From Miscanthus floridulus (lineage: Eukaryota; Streptophyta; Magnoliopsida; Poales; Poaceae), in contig NC_089584.1 in assembly GCF_019320115.1 (NCBI RefSeq), positions 74,834,791-74,898,790 of the forward strand: a stretch of DNA of 64,000 bases, given 5' to 3'. Each line of letters begins with the position of its first letter. The stretch's first letter is position 1. Positions 10,795-22,626 of the stretch are shown here, one piece after another. The notes under the pieces are model-generated. The model did not search any database. It saw nothing but the letters and a program-made list of their open reading frames with translations, and was not told where the DNA came from. The translations under genes were made by a program, and so were the position numbers.

Positions 10795-11990
10795 GATTAC
10801 TGCAGAAGAAAAAACACGAGAAAGGTTCCCGGACAGAAACAACCAGACAACTCGGACAAGCAAAATCATCGAAATAGCAGACATCAAGAAAGAAAACGCA
10901 GACCAGACAATACTGTGGCAATGGCCGACAAATCAAAGAAGTTTACCAAACCTAGAAGATATGATGACATTGAAAACATACGTTGCCCATTGCACCCTAG
11001 TGGGAGGCACACCATCGGAAATTGCTATACTTTCAAAGATCGATACACAAGAAAAGATAGTAAGGAAGACACCAAAGAGGACAATCAGAAAAGAGAAGAA
11101 GACAACCACGAGGACAAAGGATTCCAAAAACCTAGGGGAACGGTAGCAGTGATTTTCTCAGGGGCTCTGGATTACAGAAGCAAACATCAAGAAAAACTAG
11201 CACTGCAGACCATTATGACAGCAGAACAGGCTACACCAAGATACCTCAATTGGTCACAGTATCCTATCCAATTCACCAGAGAAGACCAATGGACTAGCGT
11301 GGGAAACGCAGGCCATTATCCATTGGTTCTGGATCCGACTATAGCTGGTATGACCGTCACCAAAGTAACTAATCGATGGAGGAGCTGGGCTTAACATCAT
11401 CTTTTCAGAAACTCTAAGGAAAATGGGACTACAACTCGCCAGGATGATTACACCAACAAGCACACCTTTTTACGGAATAGTACCCGGCAAAGCAGCCATG
11501 CCACTCGGACAAATTACTTTACCTGTTACCTTTGGAACTCCTTCAAACTACCGAACAGAGTTTATCAAATTCGAAGTCGCCGACTTCGATTCATCATATC
11601 ATGCAATCCTAGGACGTCCAGCACTGGCCAAATTCATGGCAATACCACATTATCCGTACTTACTGCTTAAGATGCCAGGACCCTACGGTATCCTTTCTCT
11701 TTGAAGCGATTTAAAGCGCGCTTTTGACTGCGACGTTCAGAGCGATCCAAATTGCAGCTAAAGCACAAGCTGACAATGGAAGAAAAGAAATAGCCGCAAT
11801 CGCTGCAGAAACAAGCCAAGAAGAATTAGAAATACCGGCTAAAAAAACCCAGTATCATCGCACCACCAAAAGAAGCCGACGTCAAGCAAATCGACTTAGG
11901 CACAGGCGACATCACCAAGACAGCAACTATCAGTGCTCACCTCTCGGCAAAATAGAAACTCGCGCTCACCAACTTTCTTCGGGACAACAA
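10795..11990 (+). pseudogene. gag C-terminus and aspartic protease of Gypsy element 1 (frameshifted)
   Basis: A CxxH..HxxxxC knuckle-like motif (CPLHPSGRHTIGNC) lies near 10984-11025. The protease segment runs from HYPLVLDP through an LIDGG active site and ILGRPAL to about 11690. The active-site reading needs a frame change at about 11369 (one extra A before CTAATCGATGGAGG). Further single-base shifts occur at about 11705, 11740 and 11845 before the reverse transcriptase. Confidence 0.75.
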
Positions 11991-13366
11991 AGATATCTTC
12001 GCTTGGAAGCCAGCCGACATGCCAGGAGTCCCAAGGGAGTTGGCTGAGCACAGAATTGATGTTAACGAAAGCTCCAAACCTGTAAAACAACGGTTACAAC
12101 GATTCTCACCCGACAAGAAGGCAGCAATTAAAAAGGAAATAACAAAACTAATGGCAGCTGTATTCATCAAGGAAATCCTTCATCCAGATTGGCTAGCCAA
12201 CCTGGTCCTTGTACAGAAGAAAAACACGGACGAGTGGCGTATGTGCGTCGATTACACAGATCTCAACAAACATTGCCCAAAAGATCCGTTCGGGCTACCA
12301 CGCATTGACCAGATAGTTGACTCGACAGCAGGATCTGCGTTATTATCTTTTCTCGATTGCTATTCCGGGTATCACTAGATCGCACTAAAAGAAGAAGACC
12401 AGAGCAAGACATCTTTCATCACCCCGTTCGGTGCCTACTGCTACAAGACCATGTCATTTGGACTAAAGAACGCCGGCGCCACGTACCAAAGAGCTATCCA
12501 GACTTGCCTTGGGAATCAAATAGGTGAAAATGTGGAAGCATACGTGGACGATGTAGTGGTGAAAACAAAGAGCCCAGACACTCTAATTGAAGATTTAAAG
12601 CAAACCTTCGAAAACTTGAAGAAATGGAGATGGAAATTGAACCCAAATAAATGTGTATTTGGAGTTCCCTCAGGACAACTACTCGGATTTTTGGTTAGTC
12701 AGCGCGGGATCGAAGCCAGCACCAAGCAAATTCGAGCTATAACAGAAATGGGCCCACCTAGAAGTGTCAAAGATGTGCAGAAACTAACAGGATGCATGGC
12801 AGCCCTCAACCGTTTCATATCAAGACTCGGCGAAAAGGGGTTACCTTTCTTTAAACTACTAAAGAAGACAGACAAGTTCGAGTGGACAATAGAAGCCGAC
12901 GAAGCTTTCAAAAAACTTAAAGAATACCTCACTTTCATCGCCTATCCTGACACCTCCAAAGAAAGATGAAGATATGATGCTATATATCGCGGCAACTCCC
13001 ACCGTAATCAGTACAGCAATAGTCATAGAAAGAGAAGAACAAGGGCGCGTGTATAAAGTGCAACGTCCAGTATACTATATCAGCGAAGTACTGTCAGAAT
13101 CCAAAATCTGGTATCCACACGTACAAAAACTACTCTACGCTCTACTCATTACCTCACGGAAGCTTCGCCACTATTTCGAAAGCCACAAGATTACCGTAGT
13201 GACAGATTTTCCACTCGGAGACATCCTACACAATAAAGACACCATAGGGCGCATATCCAAATGGGCAGTTGAAATTGGAGCTCTTGATATCAATTTCACC
13301 CCACGGAAAGCAATCAAATCTCAAGCCCTCGCCGATTTCGTGGCCGAATGGACAGAGATTCAATAG
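11991..13366 (+). pseudogene. Reverse transcriptase and first RNase H segment of Gypsy element 1
   Basis: Characteristic blocks: WRMCVDYTDLNKHCPKDPFG, SFLDCYSGYH, MSFGLKNAGATYQRA, the YVDD catalytic box (12540-12552), then LTGCMAALNRFISR and the tethered RNase H-like part (VYYISEVL, YALLITSRKLRHYF). TAG at 12376-12378 replaces a Gln codon (CAG in element 2). One extra T at about 12925 shifts the frame, and a TAG at 13364-13366 closes the segment. Confidence 0.88.
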
Positions 13367-13399
13367 CCCTTATCAGATACAATCCTCGACCACTGGAAA

Positions 13400-13831
13400 A
13401 TGTACTTTGACGGATCACTCAAACTAGGCGGGGCCAGTGCAGGCGTTCTCCTCATTTCTCCAGAAGGAAAACAACTCAAGTACGTCCTTCAGATATTATG
13501 GCAAGCTACGAATAACGAAGCAGAATATGAAGCCCTCATCCACGGGCTACGAGTTGCAATTACCCTCGGAATAAAAAGACTACTCGTATACGGCGATTCA
13601 GCAGTGGTCATCAACCAAGTCAACAAAGATTGGGACTGCACCAAAGAAAACATGGGTGCTTATTGTGCTGAAATATGGAAACTTGAAAAACACTTCCAAG
13701 GATTAGAAATTTTACATGTCCTACGTGATTCTAACATTGCAGCAGATGTCCTTGCCAAGCTCGGATCAGACAGAGCAAAGGTTCCACCCGGCGTATTCAT
13801 AGAAGAGCTATCAGTTCCCTCTATCAAATAA
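13400..13831 (+). pseudogene. RNase H domain of Gypsy element 1
   Basis: YFDGSLKLGGASAGVLL, NNEAEYEALIHGLR, VYGDSAVVINQ and HVLRDSNIAADVLAKL supply the D-E-D-D catalytic set of a plant archaeal-type RNase H. It is read separately because stops at 13364 and 13829 bound it. Confidence 0.85.
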
Positions 13832-13876
13832 CCCGGTGAAACAACACATGAAATTCAGGCTAAAGGCGTTCAGATC

Positions 13877-15139
13877 TTGATAATCAACACTTCATGGACC
13901 CAAGATTTCATTGACTATATCAAAGAAAATAAACTGCCAGCAGATAAAGCAGAGGCCACACAAGTTGTTCGCAGAAGCAAAAACTACGTTTTAGTAGAGA
14001 ATAAACTCTACAGAAGAGCAGCATCATCAGGAGTATTACTAAAATGTGTCTCATTTGAAGAAGGCAAAGAAATCCTAAATGAAATACACTTAGGTTGATG
14101 TGGAAATCATGCCGCCTCAAGGACACTGGTTGGCAAAGCATTTCGCACCGGATTCTACTGGCCAACCGCTTTGAAAAGACGCCGAAGAGCTTGTCAGAAA
14201 ATGCAAAGGTTGCCAAATGTTTGCAAGACAAGCTCATATACTAGCTCACAATCTTATCTGCATCCCACCCGCTTGGCCTTTTTCCTGCTGGGGGCTAGAT
14301 CAAGTAGGACCCCTGAAAAAAAGCAAAAGGCGGCTTCGAGTACATCTTCGTAGCAATCGACAAATTCACCAAGTGGATTGAATACAAACCACTCGCGAAG
14401 TACAAGCGCAACCAAAGCAGTCGAGTTCATCCAAGACATTATGCACCGCTTCGGCATGCCCAATCGAATCATCACAGATCTAGGCTCCCCCTTCACAGCT
14501 ACGGAATTCAAGAGCTGGGCACAAGACTGTGGTTTCAGTATAGACTATGCGTCCGTTGCACATCCAGAAGCCAACGGACAAGTAGAAAGGGCTAACGGAC
14601 TCATACTAGCCGGATTAAAACCAAGGTTATACGAAGAACTAGTGGACTATGGGTCCAAATGGATTGAAGAATTACCGAAAGTAGTATGGGGGCTACGAAC
14701 TCAAATAAGCAGAGCAACAGGCCACTCACCCTTCTTCCTAGTTTACGGGTCAGAGGCCGTACTACTACCCGCCGACTTGATCTGGACTTCCCCAAAAATA
14801 GAACAATATGATGAAGGAGAAGCAGAACACACAAGAAGATTAGAACTCGACAGCTCAGAAGAAGTCAGAATAAACGCTACCCTCCAATCAGCCAGATACC
14901 TACAAGGCTTAAGACGGCACTACAACAAGAGTACCCAACCGCGATCACTACAAGTTGGAGACTTAGTACTAAGAAGGATACAAAAGACTGATGGACGACA
15001 TAAGCTACTCAGTCCATGGGAAGGCCCATTCATTGTCACAAAAGTCACCGGACTAGGCACATACAAGTTGATGACCGAAGATGAAAAAGAAGTCAGCAAT
15101 ACATGGCACATCAGCCAGCTAAGAAGATTCTACGCGTAA
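13877..15139 (+). pseudogene. Integrase of Gypsy element 1 (frameshifted)
   Basis: The zinc-binding segment ends around FYWPTALK. A TGA lies at 14096. Extra A residues at about 14176, 14320 and 14396 break the reading before the core (VAIDKFTKWIEY, then IITDLGSPFT, VAHPEANGQVERANG). The C-terminal part (KLLSPWEGPFIVTKV..TWHISQLRRFYA) is intact to the stop at 15139. Confidence 0.87.
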
Positions 15140-15306
15140 AAACAACTCAAGAAAAAACAGATATGCAAGCCACAAGGGACCTACAATCAACGAAAGACAA
15201 TACTCTTCAACAACATATGTATTAGTTTATACTCATGATCAATAAAGATGATATTCATCCACAGCATGTCTTGTCATGAACTCCAATGAGTTGTTTTCAC
15301 GAAAAA

Positions 15307-16390
15307 GCAAAATGGCTGAAAACATGCCTGAGCATTCCGGCCGAGAGCAAAATAGCTGAAAAGACGCTTGAGCCCGCCGATGAGGGTAGCTAAAAGCTAA
15401 CACCCGAAACAAAAAGCAAAATGGCTGAAAACATGCCTGAGCATCCCGGCCGAGAGCAAAATAGCTGAAAAGATGCTTGAGCCCGCCGATGAGGGTAGCT
15501 AAAAGCTAACACCCGAAACAAAAAGCAAAATGGCTGAAAACATGCCTGAGCATCCCGGCCGAGAGCAAAATAGCTGAAAAGATGCTTGAGCCCGCCGATG
15601 AGGGTAGCTAAAAGCTAACACCCGAAACAAAAAGCAAAATGGCTGAAAACATGCCTGAGCATCCCGGTCGAGAGCAAAATAGCTGAAAAGATGCTTGAGC
15701 CCGCCGATGAGGGTAGCTAAAAGCTAACACCCGAAACAAAAAGCAAAATGGCTGAAAACATGCCTGAGCATCCCGGCCGAGAGCAAAATAGCTGAAAAGA
15801 TGCTTGAGCCCGCCGATGAGGGTAGCTAAAAACTAACACCCGAAACAAAAAGCAAAATGGCTGAAAACATGCCTGAGCATCCCGACCGAGAGCAAAATAG
15901 CTGAAAAGATGCTTGAGCCCACCGATGAGGGTAGCTAAAAGCTAACACCCGAAACAAAAAGCAAAATGGCTGAAAACATGCCTGAGCATCCCGGCCGAGA
16001 GCAAAATAGCTGAAAAGATGTTTGAGCCCGCCGATGAGGGTAGCTAAAAGCTAACACCCGAAACAAAAAGCAAAATGGCTGAAAACATGCCTGAGCATCC
16101 CGGCCGAGAGCAAAATAGCTAAAAAGATGCTTGAGCCCGTCAATGAGGGTAGCTAAAAGCTAACACCCGAAACAAAAAAAGCAAAATGGCTGAAAACATG
16201 CCTGAGCATCCCGGCCGAGAGCAAAATAGCTGAAAAAAACGCTTGAGCCCGCCGATGAGGGTAGCTAAAAGCTAACACCCGAAACAAAAAAAGCAAAATG
16301 GCTGAAAACTTGCCTAAGCATCCCGGCCAAGAGCAAAATAGCTGAAAAAACGCTATAACTTGCTGATGAGGGTAGCTAAAAGCTAACAAA
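15307..16390 (+). repeat. 109-bp tandem repeat array (about 10 copies)
   Basis: GCAAAATGGCTGAAAAC recurs at 15307, 15416, 15525, 15634, 15743, 15852, 15961 and 16070, exactly 109 bases apart, then with small indels at about 16181 and 16290. Each unit has two related halves, one starting GCAAAATGGCTGAAAACATG and one GCAAAATAGCTGAAAAGATG, so the unit is itself an old duplication. It lies between the end of pol and the 3' end of the antisense gene. Confidence 0.95.
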
Positions 16391-16869
16391 AAGCAAATTG
16401 GCTGAGTCGACCGAAATTTAACTTCAAAAGATCCTCCAGCACTTCGTTCCGAAAAGCAAGAGGCTCGGGGGCTACATCCAGATAGGAATACTTTTTCCTC
16501 ACAAAAGCACAAGCGCCACTCAAGAAAGCACTCGGACACCGAAGTTTGTCGAGGCAACATTCTATACCGAGTCGTTTTACATAGCGCAGGTGAAAGGTTG
16601 TTAACACAAAGATCTACATCTAACAAGTCATAGCACGGACAAAGCACTCGACAAATCACAAAGGAAAGAAGAAAATAAAAGTACTCGACAAATCGAGGGG
16701 CCTCGTCAGAATAACGCACAGAGTTGTCTTACGGAGCAGAGACGGGAACAAGACAAGGTACTCAGCAAGTCAAGTAACTTCAACCGCACCCATGCAAAGA
16801 ATACATCGACAAAGATAAAGAATCTTCATTTAAAAAGAAGTGTAATATTACAAGAGGACGCTCAACCGA
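16391..16869. other. Spacer between the tandem array and the antisense gene
   Basis: Non-coding by eye. It holds one PPT-like module (16446-16476, GAGGCTCGGGGGCTACA). An AT/CG-mixed minus ORF here (16153-16719) overlaps the repeat and has no recognisable motif. Confidence 0.5.
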
Positions 16870-19800
16870 GTCAGGCATTGTCATCAGAAAGAGAAATATC
16901 AATATTTAGACTATCTACGACCCTACTGGCTAGATCTTCAACCTCGGGCTCCATCCTTTCAACGGCGTCAAGATATTCTTGGTTTTCAGCTTCTTCTGCT
17001 ATCTTGGAGAGAGGCGCTTCTGGAGCAAGGACCCGGACCTAGGCCAGCACATTCTTGGTACATACTTGGGCACACCTCTTCGTGAACTCTTGAAAACGAG
17101 TCAGAATCCGGGGAATGAACTGCGCCCAAGATTGCCCGTCATCCGCTGGAGTCCGAAGGACATCGGCCACCGAACGAAAAGATTTCCACAAGGCATTCCA
17201 ATTCTCGGTAGCCGTCGCCAGCTTCCCGGACAAGCCTTCAATGGTTTTTTGGGCCTACACAAGATCTCTATCAGCTCCACGCCTAATCAGCCTAGCAAGG
17301 GCGAGTTCTTCCTCAGCATGAGCATTTACCTCCTCAGCTCTATTATGACTAGAACGGACAAGGGCCTTCATTTCATCAATACTCTCCGAGAGCTTCTGCT
17401 TCTCAACTCGGAGAGCTAGACAGAACACCAAAGAACAAGTCAGCAGAAAAAGAAGTCAAAATACAAGAAGAAACAGGCAGAACCCGCGGCACCTTTGCAT
17501 TCATTCTTTGCAGACTCCACCGCAGCATCTCTCTGTTTCTCCGTCTCCACTACCCGGGTGCGAAGGGCTTTCTCCTCATTTTGGTGCAATTGACGCTCCG
17601 TCTCCAACTCAGCCCGGAGAAGGTCAAGATCGGCTTTCAAAGCGTCCACCTCCAAAGACAACTTCCTCTCATTTTCAGATGAGAAAAAGAAGCCAGAATG
17701 ATCACGAGAAAAAGACTGGGTGAAAAGAAGCAAAGAGAAACAAAGCGTAAGAATAGAAGAAAAAACAAGCGTACAAAAGAGGAACGACAGTAAAACCTAC
17801 CTGGAGCTTCTCACCAAAAGAAGTCGCGAGGGTCGACAAGCTCCCCCAGGCTGCGGTCAGCTCCGATAACCGATGAGTGGCATCAAACTGTTGCACCACG
17901 TCACCGGAAAAGGAGGGGCCGCCAGAGACAAGAGAGGGGGAAGGAGAGGCCGGCTGGAGCGAAGGAGGAACGACCAAAGCGACCTCCAGGGAAGCCGGAG
18001 CCAAACCCTCAGAAGAACCCGGCGCGACGGCCACAGTTACCTCCGGAGCGACCAAGTCCGCAACCCTGCCAGGTAGCTCTGAAGCCCCCACGGCGACCTC
18101 ATCAACACAATGTTGTGAGTCCTGAGGCTCAGAACTCGTTGGCGCGGTGGGAGGCAGAGAAGAAGTCGATGAAGAAATTAGAGAAGACGAAACACTGAAA
18201 AGTGATAAAAGGAAGCACCAATAAGAACCAGAAGAAGGAAGATAAAAGCCAAAGAGATAAAGCTAGAATTTACTCACCCGACTACTTTTTTCTTCGCGAA
18301 ACCAAGAGAAGGCCTCGCAGGGGGAACCACGACGGCAAAGACGTCCCCACAACCCGGCGACGGGAGCGGGACAGCAGACAACGGAGCCACGAAAGAAGCC
18401 GGGGCTGGAGCCGTGGAAGAAGCCGGGGCTGAAGAAGAAGCTGGGGCTGGGGCTGAAGAAGAACTCCGCACCGGAGGAGCGGTACAGCTCGGGACAGAGG
18501 CAACCAAAGAACTCGACACCGGAGCTTCAGAAGAAGTCGACGCGGGAACCTCGGAAGAACTCACACCCGACCTCCGATTACTTCAGAAAGTCCAAGACTA
18601 AAATTCAAAACAAAGAAGAGAAATTCAATGCAACAAGAATATGAAAAACAACTCACCGCCGCATGACGAGGGGAACTTCATCATCCTCTTCTTCTTCAGC
18701 CAACGAAACCAGAGCACCCGCTAAAAAGGAGATGAAAAGTACTCGGTTCAAGAGAGAAACATGAAAATAAAAGAACAAAGAGTATTAAATGTGCTCACCT
18801 AAGAGCATGCTAGCAACAACTGGAGTACCTGAGGGAGTACTTGGTTTGCGAGGCTTCTTGGAGACAGGCAAGCCAGACGAAGACCCGTCCATTCGCCCCC
18901 TCTTCGGGACACTGCGAGGACCGCGAGGAACTAGACGAGGAACATACTCTTCATATACATCAACAAATCTGAAAGAAACCCCAGGAAGGGCTGTAAAGGC
19001 TTTAGACTTACTAATTGTAGAAGTACCAGCTAGACGATCCCCAGTCTCCGCCACGGCAGGGAGAACACCAAGGGGGATCGGATCGACAAAATTCCGCCCA
19101 AGCTCCTACGAAAAAAGATAAAACACCAAGACAAAGAAAAGCTAAGCAAGAACGGATGCAGCAAGAGTACATAAAGAACTCAAATAAAAAAGATAGACAA
19201 CTCACAGCTGGGGGTGGGTTGTTGGCCGAGTACTCAGAGACGGCAGGAGGAATGATGCTCACTCCTTTCAGCATCTTCTGGAGACGCTCGAGTACCTCCT
19301 CACCAGTCAGCTCAAGAGCTGGGACCATGCGTGAAGGATCCTCGGCCCCAGAATACTCAAAGCCGAGATGTTCCCGCTCTTTCAAGGGTTGAACCCGGCG
19401 ACGAAGAAAGCTTGAGACAATACCAAAGCCGGTCAATCCCTGCTGTTTCAACGTGCTAATCCTATCAAGGAGTGGCTGGATTGCTTGAATCTCAGCAGGA
19501 GACTCAAGCTTCTTGTCCCACCGGTCATTCGCCACAGGACCGGATCCAGAGTGAACAACAAGAGAAGGGATCAAATTGGCAGCGTAAAACCACTCGGCAC
19601 GCCAATCTTTGACAGAATCAACCAGGTCATAGTCAAAAAACTTAATTTTGAGACCCTGGCGAAACTGAATCCCGCAACCTCCGAGGGCACTAGTTTCCTC
19701 ACGGCGGGGTTGAGGTTTCAGGCGAAAGAAAAAGCGAAAAAGAGATAGAGAAGGAGGGATCCCAAGGAAGGCTTCACAAAGGTGAACAAAAACAGAAAGA

Positions 19801-20165
19801 TGGAGAACGGCATTGGGGGTTAGATGGTTCAGACTAACCCCGAAATACCCAAGAAACTGATGAAGGAAGACGGAAGCAGGAAGACAAAGTCCAGCGCGGA
19901 CAAAAGAAACAAAAAGGACAATCTCACCAGGACCCGGGGCTGGAACCCGATGCTCACCCGGAACTCTCCATTCAGCGATGACTTTGCTTTGGATCAAGCC
20001 ATCACTAACGAGCTCGCGCAGCTGGTCTTCGCTGGTTGTTGGAGCCGGCCAAACCTTCTGAGCTGCCCTCATGGCCACGAACTCCTGGTTTTCAATCAAA
20101 GACAGGGATGACTCCTCGTCCACGAAGGTCGCCTGAGACTTGCTTGCGGTCTTCTTCTTTCCCAT
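16870..20165 (-). CDS. Antisense multi-exon gene of Gypsy element 1 (gypsy-type 'transposase' domain)
   Basis: ATG at 20163-20165 on the minus strand. Exon 1 (19206-20165, 320 codons) holds a globular domain with GEIVLFVSFVRAGLCLP, LHQFLGYFGVSLNHLTPNA and WRAEWFYA, the family annotated in grasses as 'putative gypsy type transposon' (PF04195). The likely second exon is 18799-19105. Further short exons cover about 18658-18720, 18290-18598, 17810-18091, 17490-17680 and 17040-17400. They encode Pro/Ala/Ser-rich and then coiled-coil sequence (LEVDALKADLDLLRAELETE). Introns have GT..AG borders where checked. The gene runs against gag-pol, and its function is not established. A homologous gene is in Gypsy element 2. 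Only exon 1 and exon 2 borders are firm. Confidence 0.7.
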
Positions 20166-22191
20166 GAACTGGCGGAAGCAACAAAGGTGCTAAGGAGGAT
20201 GAAGCTAGAATGATGGTGCTCGGGCGATGACGACAATGACGGCGGCAGGTTTCTGAGAACTAGGGTTTAAAGGCAAGAGCTGGGCGACAAGGGAAAGGAA
20301 GATAAAAGGTCTTTAAATAGATTTCTCAGTGATACAAACGGCCCATAAGGCCCGTTAAAGCACAGCGTGGGAACGCAACGGTCCATTTACTGACGCAGCT
20401 AAAACGATGGAGGGCACGAATCCACACAACGGTACAAACCAACGGGCAGATTTCAGACTTATCCGCGCAGCACCACAACAAGGTTATCAGATAGCCACAA
20501 GAACAACTCGTTGAACCAAGAAGAAAAAAAAGGGCTACCTCACGAGGAACAAAAGAACCCGGTTATGTAAGAAAGAACTCGGTAGTCTCATGAACGACAG
20601 GGATCACAACAGAAAAGTCAAAGACAACTCAGAAGACAAGATTCGTTACATTACAAGTGACTTCAAAAATAGAAGATTACAAATCTTACAAGACCCAACG
20701 AACTCGGCACCACGAAAAGCAAAGTAGCAAAGAGGAACACGGACACGACTAGGCTCTGGAACGACTACGTGTCCCAAATTGCTACTCGGAAGGACAGACC
20801 GCCATCAGCTACACTGTTTTCTTCAAAGGACGAACGCAGTGCATCCAAGGCGGAAATCGGCAGCACGGCAGGGCAACATGGAGCAGAGAAGGCCGGCGGG
20901 CATCTGTCTACCCAAGACTGATGTGATGCTGGATATGGTGTTGATCTGCACCGGACGGTCTCAAGACAGGCGACGAGGATCAACCCAGAACTGCCGGATG
21001 AAGGAACGAAGCCCACATCACAAGACTTCCTCCAACTACCACCACGTACATCCTGGCACAATGTTGTCGCGGGATTAGCCTACCTCTAATCCCTATCACA
21101 AGATTTCCTCCAGCTACGACAAGACACACAGAAACTACAAAACATGCCCGGGGGCTGCTCTACTTCACAAACTACCATGTTCATGACCACCAAGGCTTCA
21201 ACAGAGTATCCAATGAATGAAAACAAGCACTCCGGGATAGTATTTATAGACCAAAGGATCAGCGCACATGGACTAGCAGTACCAACGAAATAAGCCTAAC
21301 AAAGGACACAGTGAAAAGACAGGACACAATAATGGACGACTCAGGCGAGAAGAGGCAGTACTCGAAGACGGGCATATTCGGAAGAATATACCAGCACAGT
21401 ACAACCCGTGAACAAAAGGCATTTACACTCAACCACCACCATACAACTACATCTGACAACAGCAGACTATCAAAGAATACGCCAAGACCTCGCATCCGAG
21501 TTCTTCCCGAACAAAACAACATGGATATACGCTCGGGGCCTCGGCCAACATCATAGCTTAATCAACACTAAGCTAGGGAGCTCGGCCTTTCATTTTAACT
21601 ACCCCCCGGAGGCTCGGAACCAAAGACAAAGGACCAAGAATACAAGAAGCTCAAGACTACAACGACGACAACACATCAAGACTCTTCATCCGACTTCTTT
21701 TCTAAAAAAGAAGAACTCGGAGAAAGCAGGATACATAGCCACAGAATTTTTTGAAGACAAGAATCAAGACCCTCCAACTTTTTGTTCCAAATAGCAAGAG
21801 GCTCGAGGGCTACACTCAGTGAGTGCGCTTTTTCTTCGAAAAAGCGCACGTCACCAAAAGACTTCCTCAACGTAGATCACTTCAAGACACTACGACAAAA
21901 AGAACCCGGAACGAGCCATATTCAAGTTCTTTTTCATAAAACTTCAATGAACAATCAGAGCAACATCAAGACAAGATCCTCCAGCTCCTTGTTCCAAATA
22001 GCGAGAGGCTCGGGGGCTACAACCAGGTGGATGTACTTTTTCTTCAAAAAGCACTCACCACTCGAAGATCCCAAGAAGCGCTACAAGGTTTCACTCCAGA
22101 AAGTACTCGGATGACATTTTGTTCCTACTCAACAAGACTTGAAGAAGTAAAGCGAGACTTTCGGAGCTCAACCATGAAGTGCTCGGGGGCT
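20166..22191. other. Non-coding 3' region of Gypsy element 1
   Basis: This should hold the antisense gene promoter and the 3' UTR of the genomic RNA. It contains two PPT-like modules (21784-21814, 21991-22020) sharing GTTCCAAATAGC..AGAGGCTCG. No convincing ORF. Confidence 0.6.
22178..22191 (+). other. Polypurine tract of Gypsy element 1
   Basis: GTGCTCGGGGGCT directly precedes the TG of the 3' LTR. Its position and G-run fit a plus-strand primer site. Confidence 0.7.
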
Positions 22192-22587
22192 TGTCGATGC
22201 GGGACCCACAGGATACCCCGCAAGGGAGAGAGAATATCTAGTCCAACTAGGATTCTCCCCATGTAATCTTAGTAGTATAGCTATTAAGTAATCCTACTAG
22301 GAAATCTCATTGTAAACGGACTAGGACTCTGGCCTCCTGACTATATAAAGGAGGGCAGGACTCCTAAGACGGGACAACCATTGTACAACATAACACTTGA
22401 CAATCAATCCAACGCAAAAGGCTAAGGCCGACTGGACGTAAGGTTATTACTCGATCTACGATCGAGGGCCTGAACCAGGATAAATCGGCTGTCTCTTGCG
22501 TTAACCATCAAGTTCGGCATACGCCGAAACCCGAACATACTGCCCCGGGTACCCCCGTGGTAGGCTATCGGTGGTAAAACATCGACA
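22192..22587 (+). repeat. 3' LTR of Gypsy element 1
   Basis: Same length as the 5' LTR, with two substitutions (22209, 22561). It is followed directly by the duplicated GACAC. Confidence 0.95.
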
Positions 22588-22626
22588 GACACGCACCGCT
22601 ATCCGTATTGCAGAACTAATGTCCAT
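22588..22626 (-). CDS. First 13 codons of the MULE transposase, cut off by the Gypsy insertion
   Basis: On the minus strand ATG at 22624-22626 starts 13 codons that end in the duplicated GTGTC. Skipping the retrotransposon and one copy of the duplication, the frame continues directly at 8471 into AYYEVCDDGRHVGHS and on to the main transposase part. The in-frame continuity supports this start. Confidence 0.7.

Larger units (their letters stand above)
8477..22587 (+). mobile_element. Ty3/Gypsy LTR retrotransposon, 14.1 kb, nested in the MULE
   Basis: Two 396-bp LTRs (8477-8872, 22192-22587) are flanked by the 5-bp duplication GACAC (8472-8476, 22588-22592). Order on the plus strand is LTR, primer-binding site, gag, protease, RT, RNase H, integrase, a 109-bp tandem array, an antisense multi-exon gene, a non-coding tail, polypurine tract and LTR. 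RT-RNase H before integrase makes it Gypsy. The antisense gene resembles that of the RIRE2/Grande group of Tat-type elements. Gag-pol carries many frameshifts and stops although the LTRs differ at only two sites (offsets 17 and 369). Confidence 0.95.

Noticed and set aside
16153..16719. 188-residue minus ORF at the edge of the 109-bp array
   Set aside because: Partly translation of the repeat; no recognisable motif and not joined to the antisense gene by clear splice sites.
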